52,566 bases of DNA from SNAP01 sp049671745 (GCA_049671745.1 JBATVL010000025.1:1-52566); one strand, 5' to 3'. Counted from the first letter of the stretch, positions 15,259 through 25,800 are shown. The notes: generated by a model not told the origin, from the sequence alone. Made by a program: numbers and translations.

Positions 15259-16383
15259 ATGAGAATAACATCAAACTTCGACAGTGGAAATATAGAAGTA
15301 GTTAGCATAAAAGATAACGGAGATATTAATCTTAGAATCCCTAAGGATACTAATTCTGATTTTTTCCAGTGGTTTCACTTTCGTTTAAGTGGAGCATTAA
15401 ATCACGACTGTACTATTTCTATAGATAATGCAGGTGATTCATCTTATCCTGAGGGATGGGAAGAATACCAATGTCGTGCTTCTTATGATAGAAAAGAATG
15501 GTTTACTGTTCCTACTTCTTATGAGGATGGTAAATTAATTATGGAGTGCTCTCCAGAGCATAATTCTATGTATTTCGCTTATTTTGCGCCTTTCTCTTAT
15601 GAGATGCACATGGATATGGTGAACGAGGCTCAACAATCTACTTTATGTAATCTTGAGGTTATTGGTCAGACTGTTGAAGGTAAGGATATAGATATGCTTG
15701 TTATCGGTCATCCTGATGAGGAGAAAAAGAAGATTTGGGTAATTGCTCGTCAACATCCAGGAGAGTCTATGGCTGAGTGGTTTGTTCAAGGTTTCTTAGG
15801 TAGAATTATTGATGATACTGATCCTGTTGCTAGAAGAATTCTTGAGGATGCAGTTATTTATGTTGTGCCTAATATGAATATTGATGGTTCTATTGCTGGT
15901 AACTTAAGAGCTAATGCTGCTGGTGTTAACCTTAATAGAGAGTGGGCTGAGCCTTCTAAGGATGTTAGTCCTGAGGTCTTCTATACTCGTAATAAAATGG
16001 ATGAAATAGGTGTTGATTTATCTCTTGACGTTCATGGTGATGAGGCTATTCCTTATAATTTCGTTTCTACTCCAGAGGGAATTCCTTCTTTTGATGAGTA
16101 TAGAAAAGAAATGCAAGATAAGTTTAAAAATCATTGGATGGAGATTAGTCCTGACTTTCAAGATGAGCATAATTATGGTGTAGGTACTGCTCCTGCTAAT
16201 CTTGGTGTTGGTTCTAAACAAATTGCTGAGAGATTTAAATGTGTATCTTTTACTATTGAGATGCCTTTTAAAGATAATAATGATTTGCCAGATCCTTTGT
16301 GTGCATGGTCTGATAATCGTGCAGTTAGATTCGGTGAATCTGTTTTAAATCCTATTCTTCATGTGTTAAAAGATTTGAGATAA
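15259..16383 (+). CDS. M14-family zinc carboxypeptidase, cytosolic carboxypeptidase-like
   Basis: 374 residues: an N-terminal beta domain (about 1-120) of the kind that precedes the catalytic domain in cytosolic carboxypeptidases, then the M14 fold. Zinc ligands are H166 and E169 (RQHPGES) and H259 (LDVHGDE). Substrate-binding residues are R217, N225 and R227 (NLRANAAGVNLNREW). The catalytic Glu is E334 (FTIEMPF). No signal peptide is seen, so it acts in the cytoplasm on C-terminal residues of peptides or proteins. The substrate in bacteria is not established. Probably cotranscribed with the VF530 gene. Confidence 0.88.
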   Translation: MRITSNFDSGNIEVVSIKDNGDINLRIPKDTNSDFFQWFHFRLSGALNHDCTISIDNAGDSSYPEGWEEYQCRASYDRKEWFTVPTSYEDGKLIMECSPEHNSMYFAYFAPFSYEMHMDMVNEAQQSTLCNLEVIGQTVEGKDIDMLVIGHPDEEKKKIWVIARQHPGESMAEWFVQGFLGRIIDDTDPVARRILEDAVIYVVPNMNIDGSIAGNLRANAAGVNLNREWAEPSKDVSPEVFYTRNKMDEIGVDLSLDVHGDEAIPYNFVSTPEGIPSFDEYRKEMQDKFKNHWMEISPDFQDEHNYGVGTAPANLGVGSKQIAERFKCVSFTIEMPFKDNNDLPDPLCAWSDNRAVRFGESVLNPILHVLKDLR

Positions 16384-16423
16384 ATTTATTGCCTAATTAG
16401 TAGGCTAGAATAGGTTTAAAAGT

Positions 16424-16431
16424 TATCTTTG
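16424..16431 (+). promoter_or_regulatory. -7 element of the guaB promoter
   Basis: TATCTTTG matches TAnnTTTG and lies 31 bases before the guaB ATG. A good -33 TTTG is not obvious at the usual distance. Confidence 0.6.
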
Positions 16432-16461
16432 CACAATTTTTATTTTTAAAGTGATAATAAT

Positions 16462-17958
16462 ATGGCTCAGTTTACAAACGATATTTCAAGAACTTTCAGT
16501 GAATATTTATTGATTCCTGGATTGACAACTAAAGAGAGTATGCCACAAAATGTGACTCTTAATACTCCTTTGGTAAAGTACAAGAAAGGTGAAAAACCAA
16601 GTATAGAACTTAAGGTTCCTTTTGTGTCTGCAATTATGCAGTCTGTTTCGGACAGTGGCATGGCTATTGCGCTTGCTAGAAACGGTGGTATGTCTTTTGT
16701 TTTTGGTTCTCAATCAATAGAGGATCAAGCGGAGATGGTAAGAATAGTGAAAAAGCATAAGTCTGGTTTTGTGGTGTCGGATGCAAATCTTACTCCTGAA
16801 AGCACATTAAGAGATGTTGTTGAACTTAACGATAGAACTGGTTATTCTACCATGGTTGTTACTGAGACTGGTGATGCTGAGGGTAAATTATTAGGTATTG
16901 TTACTAGTAGAGACTATCGTCCTTCTAGAGACAATATGGATATGAAGGTTAGAGACTTTATGACTACTTACGACAAGCTTGTTGTTGGTGAATTTGGTAT
17001 CACTCTTAACGAGGCTAACGATATTATTTGGGATCATAAATTGAACTCTTTACCTATTGTTGATAAGAATCAAAACTTTAAATATTTAGTCTTTAGAAAA
17101 GATTACGATAATCATAAAGATAATCCTAATGAGCTTTCTGATGATAATAAGAAATTAATCGTTGGTGCTGGTATCAATACTAGAGATTATGCGGAGAGAG
17201 TTCCTGCTCTTGTTGAGGCTGGTTGTGATGTCGTTTGTATAGACTCTTCTGATGGTTTTTCTGAATGGCAGAAAGAAACTATTGGTTATATTAGAGAAAC
17301 TTATGGTGATAAACTTAAAGTTGGAGCAGGTAATGTAGTTGATAGAGAAGGTTTTTATTATTTAGCTGAAGCTGGTGCTGACTTTATTAAAGTTGGTGTA
17401 GGTGGGGGGTCTATCTGTATTACTAGAGAAACTAAAGGTATTGGTCGTGGTCAAGCTACTGCTATTATTGAAGTTGCTGCTGCTCGTGATGAGTATTTCG
17501 AAAGAACTGGTGTTTATGTGCCAATTTGTTCTGACGGTGGTATTGTTCAAGATTACCATATGGTTCTTGCTTTGGCTATGGGTGCTGACTTTATGATGAT
17601 GGGTAGATATTTTGCTCGTTTCGATGAGTCGCCTACTCGTAAGCTTATGGTTGGTGGTTCTTACGTTAAAGAATATTGGGGTGAAGGTTCTAATAGAGCT
17701 AGAAACTGGCAACGATATGATATGGGTGGTACTGAAAATCTTAAGTTTGAAGAAGGTGTTGATTCATATGTACCTTATGCTGGTAAGCTTAGAGATAATT
17801 TAGCTATGACTGTAGGTAAGATTAAATCTACTATGTGTTCTTGTGGTGTTATGACTATCAATGAGCTTAAGAATCAAGCTAAGATAACTCTTGTTTCTTC
17901 TACTAGTATTATCGAGGGTGGTGCTCACGATGTTATTCTTAAAGAGACTAAGAACTAA
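16462..17958 (+). CDS. guaB: IMP dehydrogenase, Tritrichomonas-like type
   Basis: The 498-residue enzyme converts IMP to XMP with NAD+, the committed step to GMP. The catalytic Cys319 lies in GVGGGSICITRETKGIGRGQ. The flap carries the Arg418-Tyr419 dyad (NWQRYD), which activates water. Residues of about 105-220 form the CBS-domain insert. The flap and C-terminal sequences (RYFARFDESPTRK, KEYWGEGSNRARNW, DSYVPYAGKL, AKITLVSS) closely resemble the IMPDH of the protist Tritrichomonas foetus as I recall it, including the numbering of C319 and R418/Y419. A terminator follows. Confidence 0.93.
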   Translation: MAQFTNDISRTFSEYLLIPGLTTKESMPQNVTLNTPLVKYKKGEKPSIELKVPFVSAIMQSVSDSGMAIALARNGGMSFVFGSQSIEDQAEMVRIVKKHKSGFVVSDANLTPESTLRDVVELNDRTGYSTMVVTETGDAEGKLLGIVTSRDYRPSRDNMDMKVRDFMTTYDKLVVGEFGITLNEANDIIWDHKLNSLPIVDKNQNFKYLVFRKDYDNHKDNPNELSDDNKKLIVGAGINTRDYAERVPALVEAGCDVVCIDSSDGFSEWQKETIGYIRETYGDKLKVGAGNVVDREGFYYLAEAGADFIKVGVGGGSICITRETKGIGRGQATAIIEVAAARDEYFERTGVYVPICSDGGIVQDYHMVLALAMGADFMMMGRYFARFDESPTRKLMVGGSYVKEYWGEGSNRARNWQRYDMGGTENLKFEEGVDSYVPYAGKLRDNLAMTVGKIKSTMCSCGVMTINELKNQAKITLVSSTSIIEGGAHDVILKETKN

Positions 17959-17982
17959 GATTAGTTTTTAATTATATATAAC

Positions 17983-18014
17983 AGGCTTACATCTTATGAT
18001 GTAAGCCTTTTTTT
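17983..18014. terminator. Terminator after guaB
   Basis: AGGCTTACATC (17983-17993) and its exact complement (17998-18008) with a TTAT loop, followed by a run of T. It separates guaB from the convergent SDR gene. Confidence 0.92.
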
Positions 18015-18021
18015 ATTTGAA

Positions 18022-18780
18022 CTAGTCCCTTTTTACATCACGAGCATTAGCTTGTGCTGTTGGCATAATAAGAATGTCATTCAAGCAGACATGTGCTGGA
18101 CGAGTTACTGCAAAAGCAATAGTCTCGGCTATATCTTTACCTGAAAGAGGTTGGAAACCTTGATAAGTATTATCCGCAGTCTCTTTATCACCTTTAAAAC
18201 GTACTAAAGAGAATTCGGTGTCTACCATTCCCGGAGCTAGATTTGTGACTTTTATATTATGCTTAAGCATATCTGTTCTCATTCCACGAGAAAGAGCATC
18301 TACAGCATGTTTACTAGCACAATATACATTTCCGCCTGGATAAACTTCTTTACCTGCTATTGATGCAATATTTACTATATGTCCTTTTTGTCTTTTGATC
18401 ATTAAAGGGCTTATAGCACGAGTGATATATAATAATCCCTTTATGTTAGTGTCTATCATTCTTTCCCAGTCGTCAATTTCTCCTTCTTGTAATGGAGAAA
18501 CACCTACTGCAAGACCTGCATTGTTTATTAATACATCTATGTTTTGCCATTCTGTAGAAAGAGAATCTACTGCTTCTTTTACTTCTTCTTTATTTCTTAC
18601 GTCAAAGCAAAGAGAAAGTATATTTACATTATACTCGTCTTTGATTTGTTTAGATAGTTCATCTAGACGCTCTTTTCTTCTGCCTGTAATAATTAAATCA
18701 AAATTCTCTTTTGCTAATTCTTTTGCTGTAGCTCTTCCTATTCCTGATGAGGCACCTGTTATAAATGCTATTTTTTTCAT
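18022..18780 (-). CDS. Short-chain dehydrogenase/reductase, YdfG-like
   Basis: 252 residues with a cofactor motif TGASSGIG (8-15), NNAG (86-89) and catalytic S140, Y153 and K157 (YCASK). An Arg-rich stretch after the second strand (TGRRKERL) favours NADP(H). Overall length and features such as the C-terminal IMPTAQA resemble YdfG-type enzymes, which oxidise L-serine and L-allo-threonine or reduce 3-hydroxypropionate-type substrates. Substrate specificity is inferred from similarity only. It is transcribed alone, divergent from ubiE. Confidence 0.88.
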   Translation of the reverse strand: MKKIAFITGASSGIGRATAKELAKENFDLIITGRRKERLDELSKQIKDEYNVNILSLCFDVRNKEEVKEAVDSLSTEWQNIDVLINNAGLAVGVSPLQEGEIDDWERMIDTNIKGLLYITRAISPLMIKRQKGHIVNIASIAGKEVYPGGNVYCASKHAVDALSRGMRTDMLKHNIKVTNLAPGMVDTEFSLVRFKGDKETADNTYQGFQPLSGKDIAETIAFAVTRPAHVCLNDILIMPTAQANARDVKRD

Positions 18781-18859
18781 TTCTTTATTTTATATTAGTC
18801 TAACAAACATACATAAATTATGGCTATTTATATTATATGGTATTCTCTATATTTATAGG

Positions 18860-18867
18860 TATATTTG
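18860..18867 (+). promoter_or_regulatory. -7 element of the ubiE promoter
   Basis: TATATTTG matches TAnnTTTG and lies 31 bases before the ubiE ATG. Confidence 0.6.
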
Positions 18868-18898
18868 CAGATTAACTGCCTAGAAAAAACAATTATAC

Positions 18899-19594
18899 AT
18901 GAAAAAAGATAAGAAAATAGTGAAGGAGATGTTTGATGATATCGCACCTAAGTACGATTTTTTAAACCATTTTCTTTCTTTCGGTATTGATAAAATTTGG
19001 AGAAGAAAAGCTGTGAAGATGCTTAAGGAATTGCAACCTAAGCATGTGCTTGATGTGGCTACTGGAACAGGCGATTTTGCTATTCAGATTAATAAAGATC
19101 TTGGTGCTAAGGTTACAGGTATTGATATTTCTGTAGGTATGCTTGAGATGGGTAAGATAAAGATTAAGAATCTTAATTTAGAGTCTCAGATATCTCTTGA
19201 AGAGGGTGATAGTACAAATCTTGTATTTGAGGATAATACTTTTGATGCTTTAACAGTTGCTTTTGGTGTTAGGAATTTTGAGGATCTTCCTAAAGGGTTA
19301 AAAGAGATGAATAGAGTTATTAAACCTGCAGCTAAGGCTGTCATTCTTGAGTTCTCTAAACCTACTTTGTTTCCATTTAAGCAATTATATACTTTCTATT
19401 CTAAATATATTCTTCCTGTTTTAGGTGGTATGTTTTCTAAAAATAAAAATGCGTATACTTACCTTCCTGAATCTGTTAAAGCTTTCCCTGATGGTGATAA
19501 GTTTTTAGATATTATGAGTGAGGCTGGTTTTAATAATTGTAAAAAGAGAATTTTAACTCTTGGAATAGTAACTATATATACGGGGATTAAGTAA
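18899..19594 (+). CDS. ubiE: Demethylmenaquinone methyltransferase
   Basis: The 231-residue SAM-dependent enzyme performs the last methylation of menaquinone synthesis. The SAM motif is VLDVATGTGDFA (50-61). The N-terminal MFDDIAPKYDFLNHFLSFGIDKIWRR and the internal ALTVAFGVRNFEDLPKGLKEMNRVIKP are hallmark sequences of UbiE/MenG. Length is normal. It abuts the PorT-like gene with no gap, an order often seen in Bacteroidota. Also called menG when, as expected here, menaquinone is the only quinone. Confidence 0.95.
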   Translation: MKKDKKIVKEMFDDIAPKYDFLNHFLSFGIDKIWRRKAVKMLKELQPKHVLDVATGTGDFAIQINKDLGAKVTGIDISVGMLEMGKIKIKNLNLESQISLEEGDSTNLVFEDNTFDALTVAFGVRNFEDLPKGLKEMNRVIKPAAKAVILEFSKPTLFPFKQLYTFYSKYILPVLGGMFSKNKNAYTYLPESVKAFPDGDKFLDIMSEAGFNNCKKRILTLGIVTIYTGIK

Positions 19595-20338
19595 ATGATA
19601 GTAAATAAAATGATTAATTTGAAAAAGTTATTAGTATTTATATTATTTTTTTCTTTGAGTTTCGGCGTTTTTGCTCAACGAGGTATTTCTAGAACCCACT
19701 TGAATTATCAAAATGTGGATCTGAAAACCTTTCATTATGGTTTTACACTTGGTGTTAATTTAATGGATTATGAGATAGCAATGAAGAGTAGAGATTATTA
19801 TCTTGCTGAGGTTGTAGAGCCTAAGCTTGGTTTTAATGTGGGTATAATTGGGGAGTATAAATTGAGTGATGATTTTTCTGTTCGATTAACTCCAGGTGTT
19901 ATCTTTGGAGGAAGAACGATTCAATATACTAATACTAAGGCTGAGTCGGTGGGGTCTTATTCTAATACTATTGCTTTTGAGATGCCACTACTTATTAAGT
20001 ATTCTGCTCATCGACATAAAAATACTAGGGGTTATTTAATTGCCGGTGGTGCATTTAAATATGATATGACTTCTGAGAATTCATTTAATCCTGAAGGTGC
20101 TGTTTATACTAAAAATAGTCCATGGGATTTTACTATAGAATTGGGGGTTGGTTTCGATTGGTATTTCCCTTTCTTTAAATTGTCTACAGAGGCACGTTTG
20201 TCTATTGGTATTATGGATGTTCTTAATCATGATATAAGTGATGATGAAAAATTAAAATATCCAGGAATAGAGAAATATACAACAAATATTGAACGCATGA
20301 AATCTAGTATGGTTAGTTTACTTTTCCATTTTGAATAA
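19595..20338 (+). CDS. PorT-like outer-membrane beta-barrel protein
   Basis: 247 residues. After a signal peptide (cut near VFAQ, about residue 27) the body has alternating beta-strand character (YGFTLGVNLMDYEIAM, LGFNVGIIGEYKLSDDFSVRLTPG, IELGVGFDWYFPFFKLSTEARLSIG) and ends in a strand with a terminal aromatic before Glu (SLLFHFE). Both the sequence type and the position directly after ubiE fit PorT, an outer-membrane protein needed for the type IX secretion system. The first codons are uncertain: MIVNKM or the later Met at 19610 could be the start. Confidence 0.75.
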   Translation: MIVNKMINLKKLLVFILFFSLSFGVFAQRGISRTHLNYQNVDLKTFHYGFTLGVNLMDYEIAMKSRDYYLAEVVEPKLGFNVGIIGEYKLSDDFSVRLTPGVIFGGRTIQYTNTKAESVGSYSNTIAFEMPLLIKYSAHRHKNTRGYLIAGGAFKYDMTSENSFNPEGAVYTKNSPWDFTIELGVGFDWYFPFFKLSTEARLSIGIMDVLNHDISDDEKLKYPGIEKYTTNIERMKSSMVSLLFHFE

Positions 20339-20344
20339 CATTGT

Positions 20345-21895
20345 ATGTATAAGGATATAAATATAGCTGTGCAGCCTGATGAGGCTGTGAGTGACGAGAG
20401 AATTTTATCTGCTGTCTCTTCTTTTTTGAAGATTGATATTAAGAGGATAAAAGAAGTGAGAAAGATTAAACGTTCTGTTGATGCTAGACGTAGGAATATA
20501 AAGGTTAATTTACGCCTTGGTGTGTGGATTGATGAAGATGCTAAGAAAGAGATGTCTTCTCTTCCTGTACTTAAGGATGTTTCTTCTGCTAAAGAGGTTA
20601 TTATTGTTGGAGCTGGACCTGCTGGTTTGTTTGCTGCTCTTGATTTGATTGAGGGGGGAATGAAGCCAGTCATTATCGAAAGAGGTAAGGCTATAGAGGA
20701 TAGAAAGGAAGATATTAAAGAATTGTATCGTACTGGAATTGTTGATGGTGAATCTAATTTCTCTTTTGGAGAAGGTGGAGCTGGAACTTTCTCAGATGGT
20801 AAACTTTTTACTCGTTCTAAGAAGCGTGGTAATGTACAGAGGATATTAGAGATGCTTCATCATTATGGTGCTCAAGAAGATATTCTTTGGGATGGACACC
20901 CTCATATAGGTACTGATGTTCTTTCAAAGGTTATAATGAATATTCGTAAAGCCATTATTGAATTTGGTGGTGAGGTTCATTTTAATACTAAAGTAACAGA
21001 TTTTATCTTAGAAGAAAATACGATAAAAGGAGTTGTTTGCGGAGAAATGAAATTCTTGGCCGACAATGTTATCTTGGCTACTGGTCATTCTGCTAGAGAT
21101 ATGTATTCATTACTTAATGATAGTGGTATTACTCTTGAAGCAAAGAATTTTGCTGTTGGAGTACGTATTGAACATCCACAAGAACTTATTGATACTATTC
21201 AATATCATTCTCCAAAGGGTAGAGGTGAATACCTTCCTGCGGCTGAGTATTCTTTTGTTGGACAGTTTAATGAACGTGGAGTATATTCTTTTTGTATGTG
21301 TCCCGGAGGTATAGTAGTGCCTGCTGCTACTGATAAGAATCAACAGGTTGTTAATGGTATGTCTTCTTCTGGAAGAAATACTCCTTGGGCTAACTCTGCT
21401 ATGGTGGTTGAGGTTAAACAAGATGATTTACATGAGTTTTCTGAGCATGGAGTGTTGGCAGGAATGCATTTCCAAGAGAAAATGGAAAATGATGCTTATA
21501 ATCAAGGTTCAGGTCTTTTGAAAGCACCTGCACAGCGTATGCAAGATTTTGTATATAAGAGAGTATCTAGAGATTTGCCTTCTTCTTCGTATAAGATGGG
21601 ACTTAATGCTACTGATATGAATAAGTGTTTACCTGCTTTTGTTTCTGATTCTCTACAAAAAGCTTTTGTTGCTTTTGGAAAGAAGGCTATTGGTTTTCTT
21701 ACTAATGAGGCTCTTATGATAGGGGTAGAGACAAGAACATCTTCTCCTGTTAAAATACCAAGAGATAAGGAATCTTGTCAACATATTAAAATCTCTGGTC
21801 TTTATCCTTGTGGTGAGGGTTCTGGATATGCTGGAGGAATAGTTTCTGCCGCTATGGATGGATGTAGATGTGTTGCTATGATTCTACCTGAGTAA
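20345..21895 (+). CDS. FAD-dependent oxidoreductase of unknown substrate
   Basis: The 516-residue protein has a short N-terminal domain (about 1-80) and then the FAD-binding Rossmann motif VIIVGAGPAGLFAALDL (GAGPAG at 89-94) ending at Glu (VIIERG). Further blocks are SNFSFGEGGAGTFSDGKLFTR and a C-terminal LYPCGEGSGYAGGIVSAAMDG, which closes over the flavin. This is the group usually annotated as an NAD(P)/FAD-dependent oxidoreductase or uncharacterised FAD-dependent dehydrogenase. It starts 6 bases after the porT-like gene. The reaction is not known. Confidence 0.85.
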   Translation: MYKDINIAVQPDEAVSDERILSAVSSFLKIDIKRIKEVRKIKRSVDARRRNIKVNLRLGVWIDEDAKKEMSSLPVLKDVSSAKEVIIVGAGPAGLFAALDLIEGGMKPVIIERGKAIEDRKEDIKELYRTGIVDGESNFSFGEGGAGTFSDGKLFTRSKKRGNVQRILEMLHHYGAQEDILWDGHPHIGTDVLSKVIMNIRKAIIEFGGEVHFNTKVTDFILEENTIKGVVCGEMKFLADNVILATGHSARDMYSLLNDSGITLEAKNFAVGVRIEHPQELIDTIQYHSPKGRGEYLPAAEYSFVGQFNERGVYSFCMCPGGIVVPAATDKNQQVVNGMSSSGRNTPWANSAMVVEVKQDDLHEFSEHGVLAGMHFQEKMENDAYNQGSGLLKAPAQRMQDFVYKRVSRDLPSSSYKMGLNATDMNKCLPAFVSDSLQKAFVAFGKKAIGFLTNEALMIGVETRTSSPVKIPRDKESCQHIKISGLYPCGEGSGYAGGIVSAAMDGCRCVAMILPE

Positions 21896-21997
21896 CTTAT
21901 TTTTTAGTTCTTATAATTTGATATTGGTTATAGATATTATTATCTTAGCGAAACTATTGGGAAAAATTGATTTATTAAAACCTAAACCTATAAGAAT

Positions 21998-22729
21998 ATG
22001 AAGAGAATAGTAACATTAATTATTGCGAGTGTTTTTACTATGGCTGCCTTTGCACAAGATGCACCAGCTTTAAAGAATGCAGGTAATGCTGCCTTAAGAT
22101 CAAAAAATTATCAAGAAGCTGCAACTCAATTCGAATCTTATTTTAAAGTGTTAGAAGGTAAAGATAAAGCAACTCAGTATAATTACGCTACTTGTGCTTA
22201 TAAAATTAAAAAATACAATAAAGCTATTCTTCTATATACAAAAAGTATAGATGATAGATATAAAGTTTCTTCTTCTTATCTTAAGAAAGCATATTGTTAT
22301 AAAAAGCTTAAGAAAGCTAATGAAATGGCTGCCACTCTTGAAGAGGGTATGAAAGTTAAACCAGGGAACAGAAAGATAGAGAAAATGTATTATGGCTTTT
22401 ACATGAAGTCTGGTATTGCTCTTCAAAAAGCTGGTAAATTAGAAAAGGCTGCTGCTGATTTTGAGAAAGTTCTTATTGTTACTAATAAGAAATTTAGAAC
22501 TGATGCTTTATATTCATTAGGTGCTTTATATAGCAATAAAGGAGCTAGTATTCTTGAAGCTGCTAGATCAATGGCAAATAAAGATAAAACTGGTTATGCT
22601 ACTGAGAAATCAAAAGCTAAAGGATTTTATTCTAAAGCTGTTGAATATCTTCAAGAAGCTGCCAATGTTGATCCTTCTAGAGAGGATGTAAAGAAAACAT
22701 TAGAAGATGCTAAAAAAGCTCTTATCTAA
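21998..22729 (+). CDS. Secreted tetratricopeptide-repeat protein
   Basis: 243 residues: a signal peptide (about 1-19, cut after AAFA) and then a series of helix pairs with TPR spacing, such as ALKNAGNAALRSKNYQEAATQFESYFK, YNYATCAYKIKKYNKAILLYTKSI and AGKLEKAAADFEKVL. Expected in the periplasm or on the inner face of the outer membrane as a protein-protein scaffold. It is monocistronic: a TATCTTAG element resembling the -7 consensus lies about 50 bases upstream and a terminator follows. No partner can be deduced. Confidence 0.8.
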   Translation: MKRIVTLIIASVFTMAAFAQDAPALKNAGNAALRSKNYQEAATQFESYFKVLEGKDKATQYNYATCAYKIKKYNKAILLYTKSIDDRYKVSSSYLKKAYCYKKLKKANEMAATLEEGMKVKPGNRKIEKMYYGFYMKSGIALQKAGKLEKAAADFEKVLIVTNKKFRTDALYSLGALYSNKGASILEAARSMANKDKTGYATEKSKAKGFYSKAVEYLQEAANVDPSREDVKKTLEDAKKALI

Positions 22730-22750
22730 AAGATATTAACGAATAAAAAG

Positions 22751-22782
22751 AAAGCGAAGATTTAATCTTCGCTTTTTTTCTT
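22751..22782 (+). terminator. Terminator after the TPR gene
   Basis: AAAGCGAAGA (22751-22760) and complement (22766-22775) with a TTTAA loop and a following T-run. Confidence 0.9.
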
Positions 22783-22826
22783 TTTACAGACTTTTGAATA
22801 CATAAGATTCAATTGATAAATATTTA

Positions 22827-22834
22827 TATCTTTG
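22827..22834 (+). promoter_or_regulatory. -7 element of the purL promoter
   Basis: TATCTTTG matches TAnnTTTG, 41 bases before the purL ATG. Confidence 0.6.
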
Positions 22835-22875
22835 CAATTAAATACTAGATTTATAATTAATCAAACACTTATATA

Positions 22876-25800
22876 ATGATAGTTTTCTACAAGAAAGACA
22901 AGACTGTTTATGCTGTACATACTACATCAGCAATCGATTCACTGAACATTGATAAATTAAGTTGGCTTTTCGGTAATGCTGAGAAGATAGAATCTGATTC
23001 TGTTTCTGGCTTCTTTATCGGACCTCGTAAAGAGATGATTACTCCTTGGAGTACTAATGCAGTAGAGATTACTCAGAACATGGGTATTTCTAATATCTTA
23101 CGTATAGAGGAGTTTTCTAAAGTGGCTAATGAATCTGCTGCTTACGATCCTATGCTTAAGGCTATGTATAATGGTTTGAATCAAGACATCTTTACTATTG
23201 ATGCTAAACCTGAGAATATTATTTTTATTGATGATATTAGAGCTTATAACAAGCAAGAGGGACTAGCTCTTAAAGAGGAAGAGGTTGAGTATCTTGAGAG
23301 TTTAGAGAAGAAGCTTGAAAGAAAACTTACTGATTCGGAAGTATTTGGCTTTTCGCAAGTAAACTCAGAGCATTGTCGTCATAAAATATTTGGCGGTTCT
23401 TTTGTTATTGATGGAGAAGAGAAAGAAGAATCTCTTTTTGCTATGATTAAGAAGACTTCTGCTGTTAATCACAACAGAATTGTTTCAGCTTATAAAGATA
23501 ATTGTGCTTTCTTAGAAGGCCCTAAAGCTGTTCAGTTTGCTCCTGCTTCTCACGATAAGCCTGATTTCTTTGAAACTAAAGATATAAATACTGTTATCTC
23601 TCTTAAAGCAGAAACCCATAATTTTCCAACTACTGTAGAGCCTTTTAATGGTGCTGCTACTGGTACTGGTGGTGAAATTAGAGATAGAATGGCTGGTGGT
23701 AAGGCTTCAGTGCCTATGGCTGGTACTGCTGTGTATATGACATCTTATTCACGTCTTGATTCTGATAGAAAATGGGAAGCTGCTACTGACGAAAGAGATT
23801 GGTTATATCAAAGTCCTGAGGAAATCCTTATCAAGGCATCTAATGGTGCTAGTGATTTTGGTAATAAATTCGGTCAGCCACTTATCTGTGGTTCTGTTCT
23901 TACATTCGAACATAAGGAAGCTGGTAAAGAGTATGGTTACGATAAAGTGATTATGCAAGCTGGTGGTATTGGTTACGGTAGAAAAGAACAAGCTCATAAA
24001 GATGTTCCAGAAAAAGGAGATAAAGTTGTTCTTCTTGGTGGTGACAACTACCGTATTGGTATGGGTGGATCTGCTGTCTCTTCTGTTGAGACTGGCGTTT
24101 ATGCTAATGATATCGAACTTAATGCTGTTCAGCGTTCTAATCCTGAGATGCAAAAGAGAGTTTGTAATGCTATTAGAGCAATGGCTGAATCAGATAATAA
24201 CCCTATTGTTTCTATTCATGATCACGGTGCAGGTGGACATTTAAATTGCCTTTCTGAATTAGTTGAGGAAACAGGTGGTAAGATAGATATTACTAAATTA
24301 CCTGTTGGTGACCCTACTCTTTCTGATAAAGAGATTGTTGGGAATGAGTCGCAAGAACGTATGGGACTTGTGATTAATAAAAAAGATGTTTATTTACTTC
24401 ATCGTATTTCTGATAGAGAAAGAGCTCCTTTTTATGTTGTTGGAGAAACAACTAATGATATGCGCTTTACTGTTGAGAATACTGAGAATGAAAATAAATG
24501 TATAGACCTTGCTTTAGAGGATATGTTTGGTTCTTCTCCTAAAACAGTGATGAATGATGTTACTATTAAAGAAAATTTCGAGGAGTTAGTTTATGATAAA
24601 GCTAATCTTGAAGAATATATAGAACAAGTATTACAGATTGAAGCTGTTGCCTGTAAAGACTGGTTAACAAACAAAGTAGACCGTTCTGTTTCTGGTAAAA
24701 TTGCTATGCAGCAATGTGCTGGTCCTTTACAATTACCATTAAATAACTGTGGTGTTGTTGCAATGGACTTTACAGGGGAAAGAGGAATAGCTACTTCTAT
24801 TGGTCATGCACCAGTAGCTGCTATGGCTGATTCGGCTAAAGGTTCTCGTCTTGCTATTGCTGAGGCTTTAACGAATCTTGTTTGGGCTCCTGTTGAGCAG
24901 AATATTAAGGGAGTTTCTCTTTCTGCTAACTGGATGTGGCCATGTAATAATAAAGGAGAAGATGCTCGTTTATATAAAGCCGTAAAAGCTGTAAGCGATT
25001 TCTCAATTGAGCTTGGCCTTAATGTTCCTACTGGTAAGGATTCATTATCTATGACTCAAAAATATAAAGATAAAAAAGTATATGCTCCAGGAACAGTTAT
25101 TATTTCTACTGTTGGTGAAGCTAAGGATATTAATAAACTTGTTAGTCCTGTTTTAATTAACGATAAAGATACTGAACTTGTTTATATCAACCTTTCTAAA
25201 GATACTCATAAGCTTGGCGGTTCGTCTTTTGCTCAGATAATAAATAAGATTGGTAATGATGTTCCTGATGTTAAGGATGCTAAATATTTTGCTAAAGCCT
25301 TTAATGTTATTCAGGAATTAATTATGGATGGTAAGATTCTTGCTGGTCATGATATTTCAGCTGGTGGTATGATTACTGCTATTCTTGAGATGTGTTTCTC
25401 TGATAATAAAGCTGGTCTTAATATTGATCTTTCTTATATGAAAGAGAACGATATTATTAAACTTCTTTTTGCTGAGAATCCTGGTATCTTAATTCAGATT
25501 AAAGATTGTAAGAAAGTTGCTGAGGTTCTTGATGCTGCTGGTATTGAGTATGACTTTATTGGTAAGCCTGAAGAAGCTGGTGTTGTTTGTATAAACAAAG
25601 ATACAGAGCATTGGGAGTTTGATGTTAATTCTTTACGTGACGTTTGGTTTAAGTCTTCTTATCTTCTTGATAGAATTCAATCAGGTAACGATTTAGCTCT
25701 TGAAAGATATGAGAACTATAAGACTAATGATCTTGCTTATAAGTTTAATCCTGATTTTACGGGTAAACTTATACAGTACGGAATTACAATGAATAGAAAA

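Noticed and set aside
15011..16383. VF530 and M14 carboxypeptidase as members of the TOMM operon
   Set aside because: They lie 182 bases behind the receptor gene, with no link by function, and the carboxypeptidase is cytosolic with wide occurrence. A role in trimming the peptide is possible but unsupported.
17362..17712. 116-codon open frame on the minus strand inside guaB
   Set aside because: Ser/Thr/Asn-rich translation typical of an antisense shadow of a well-conserved gene.
23803..24153. 116-codon minus-strand frame inside purL
   Set aside because: Antisense shadow of a secure gene; no start context or family resemblance.
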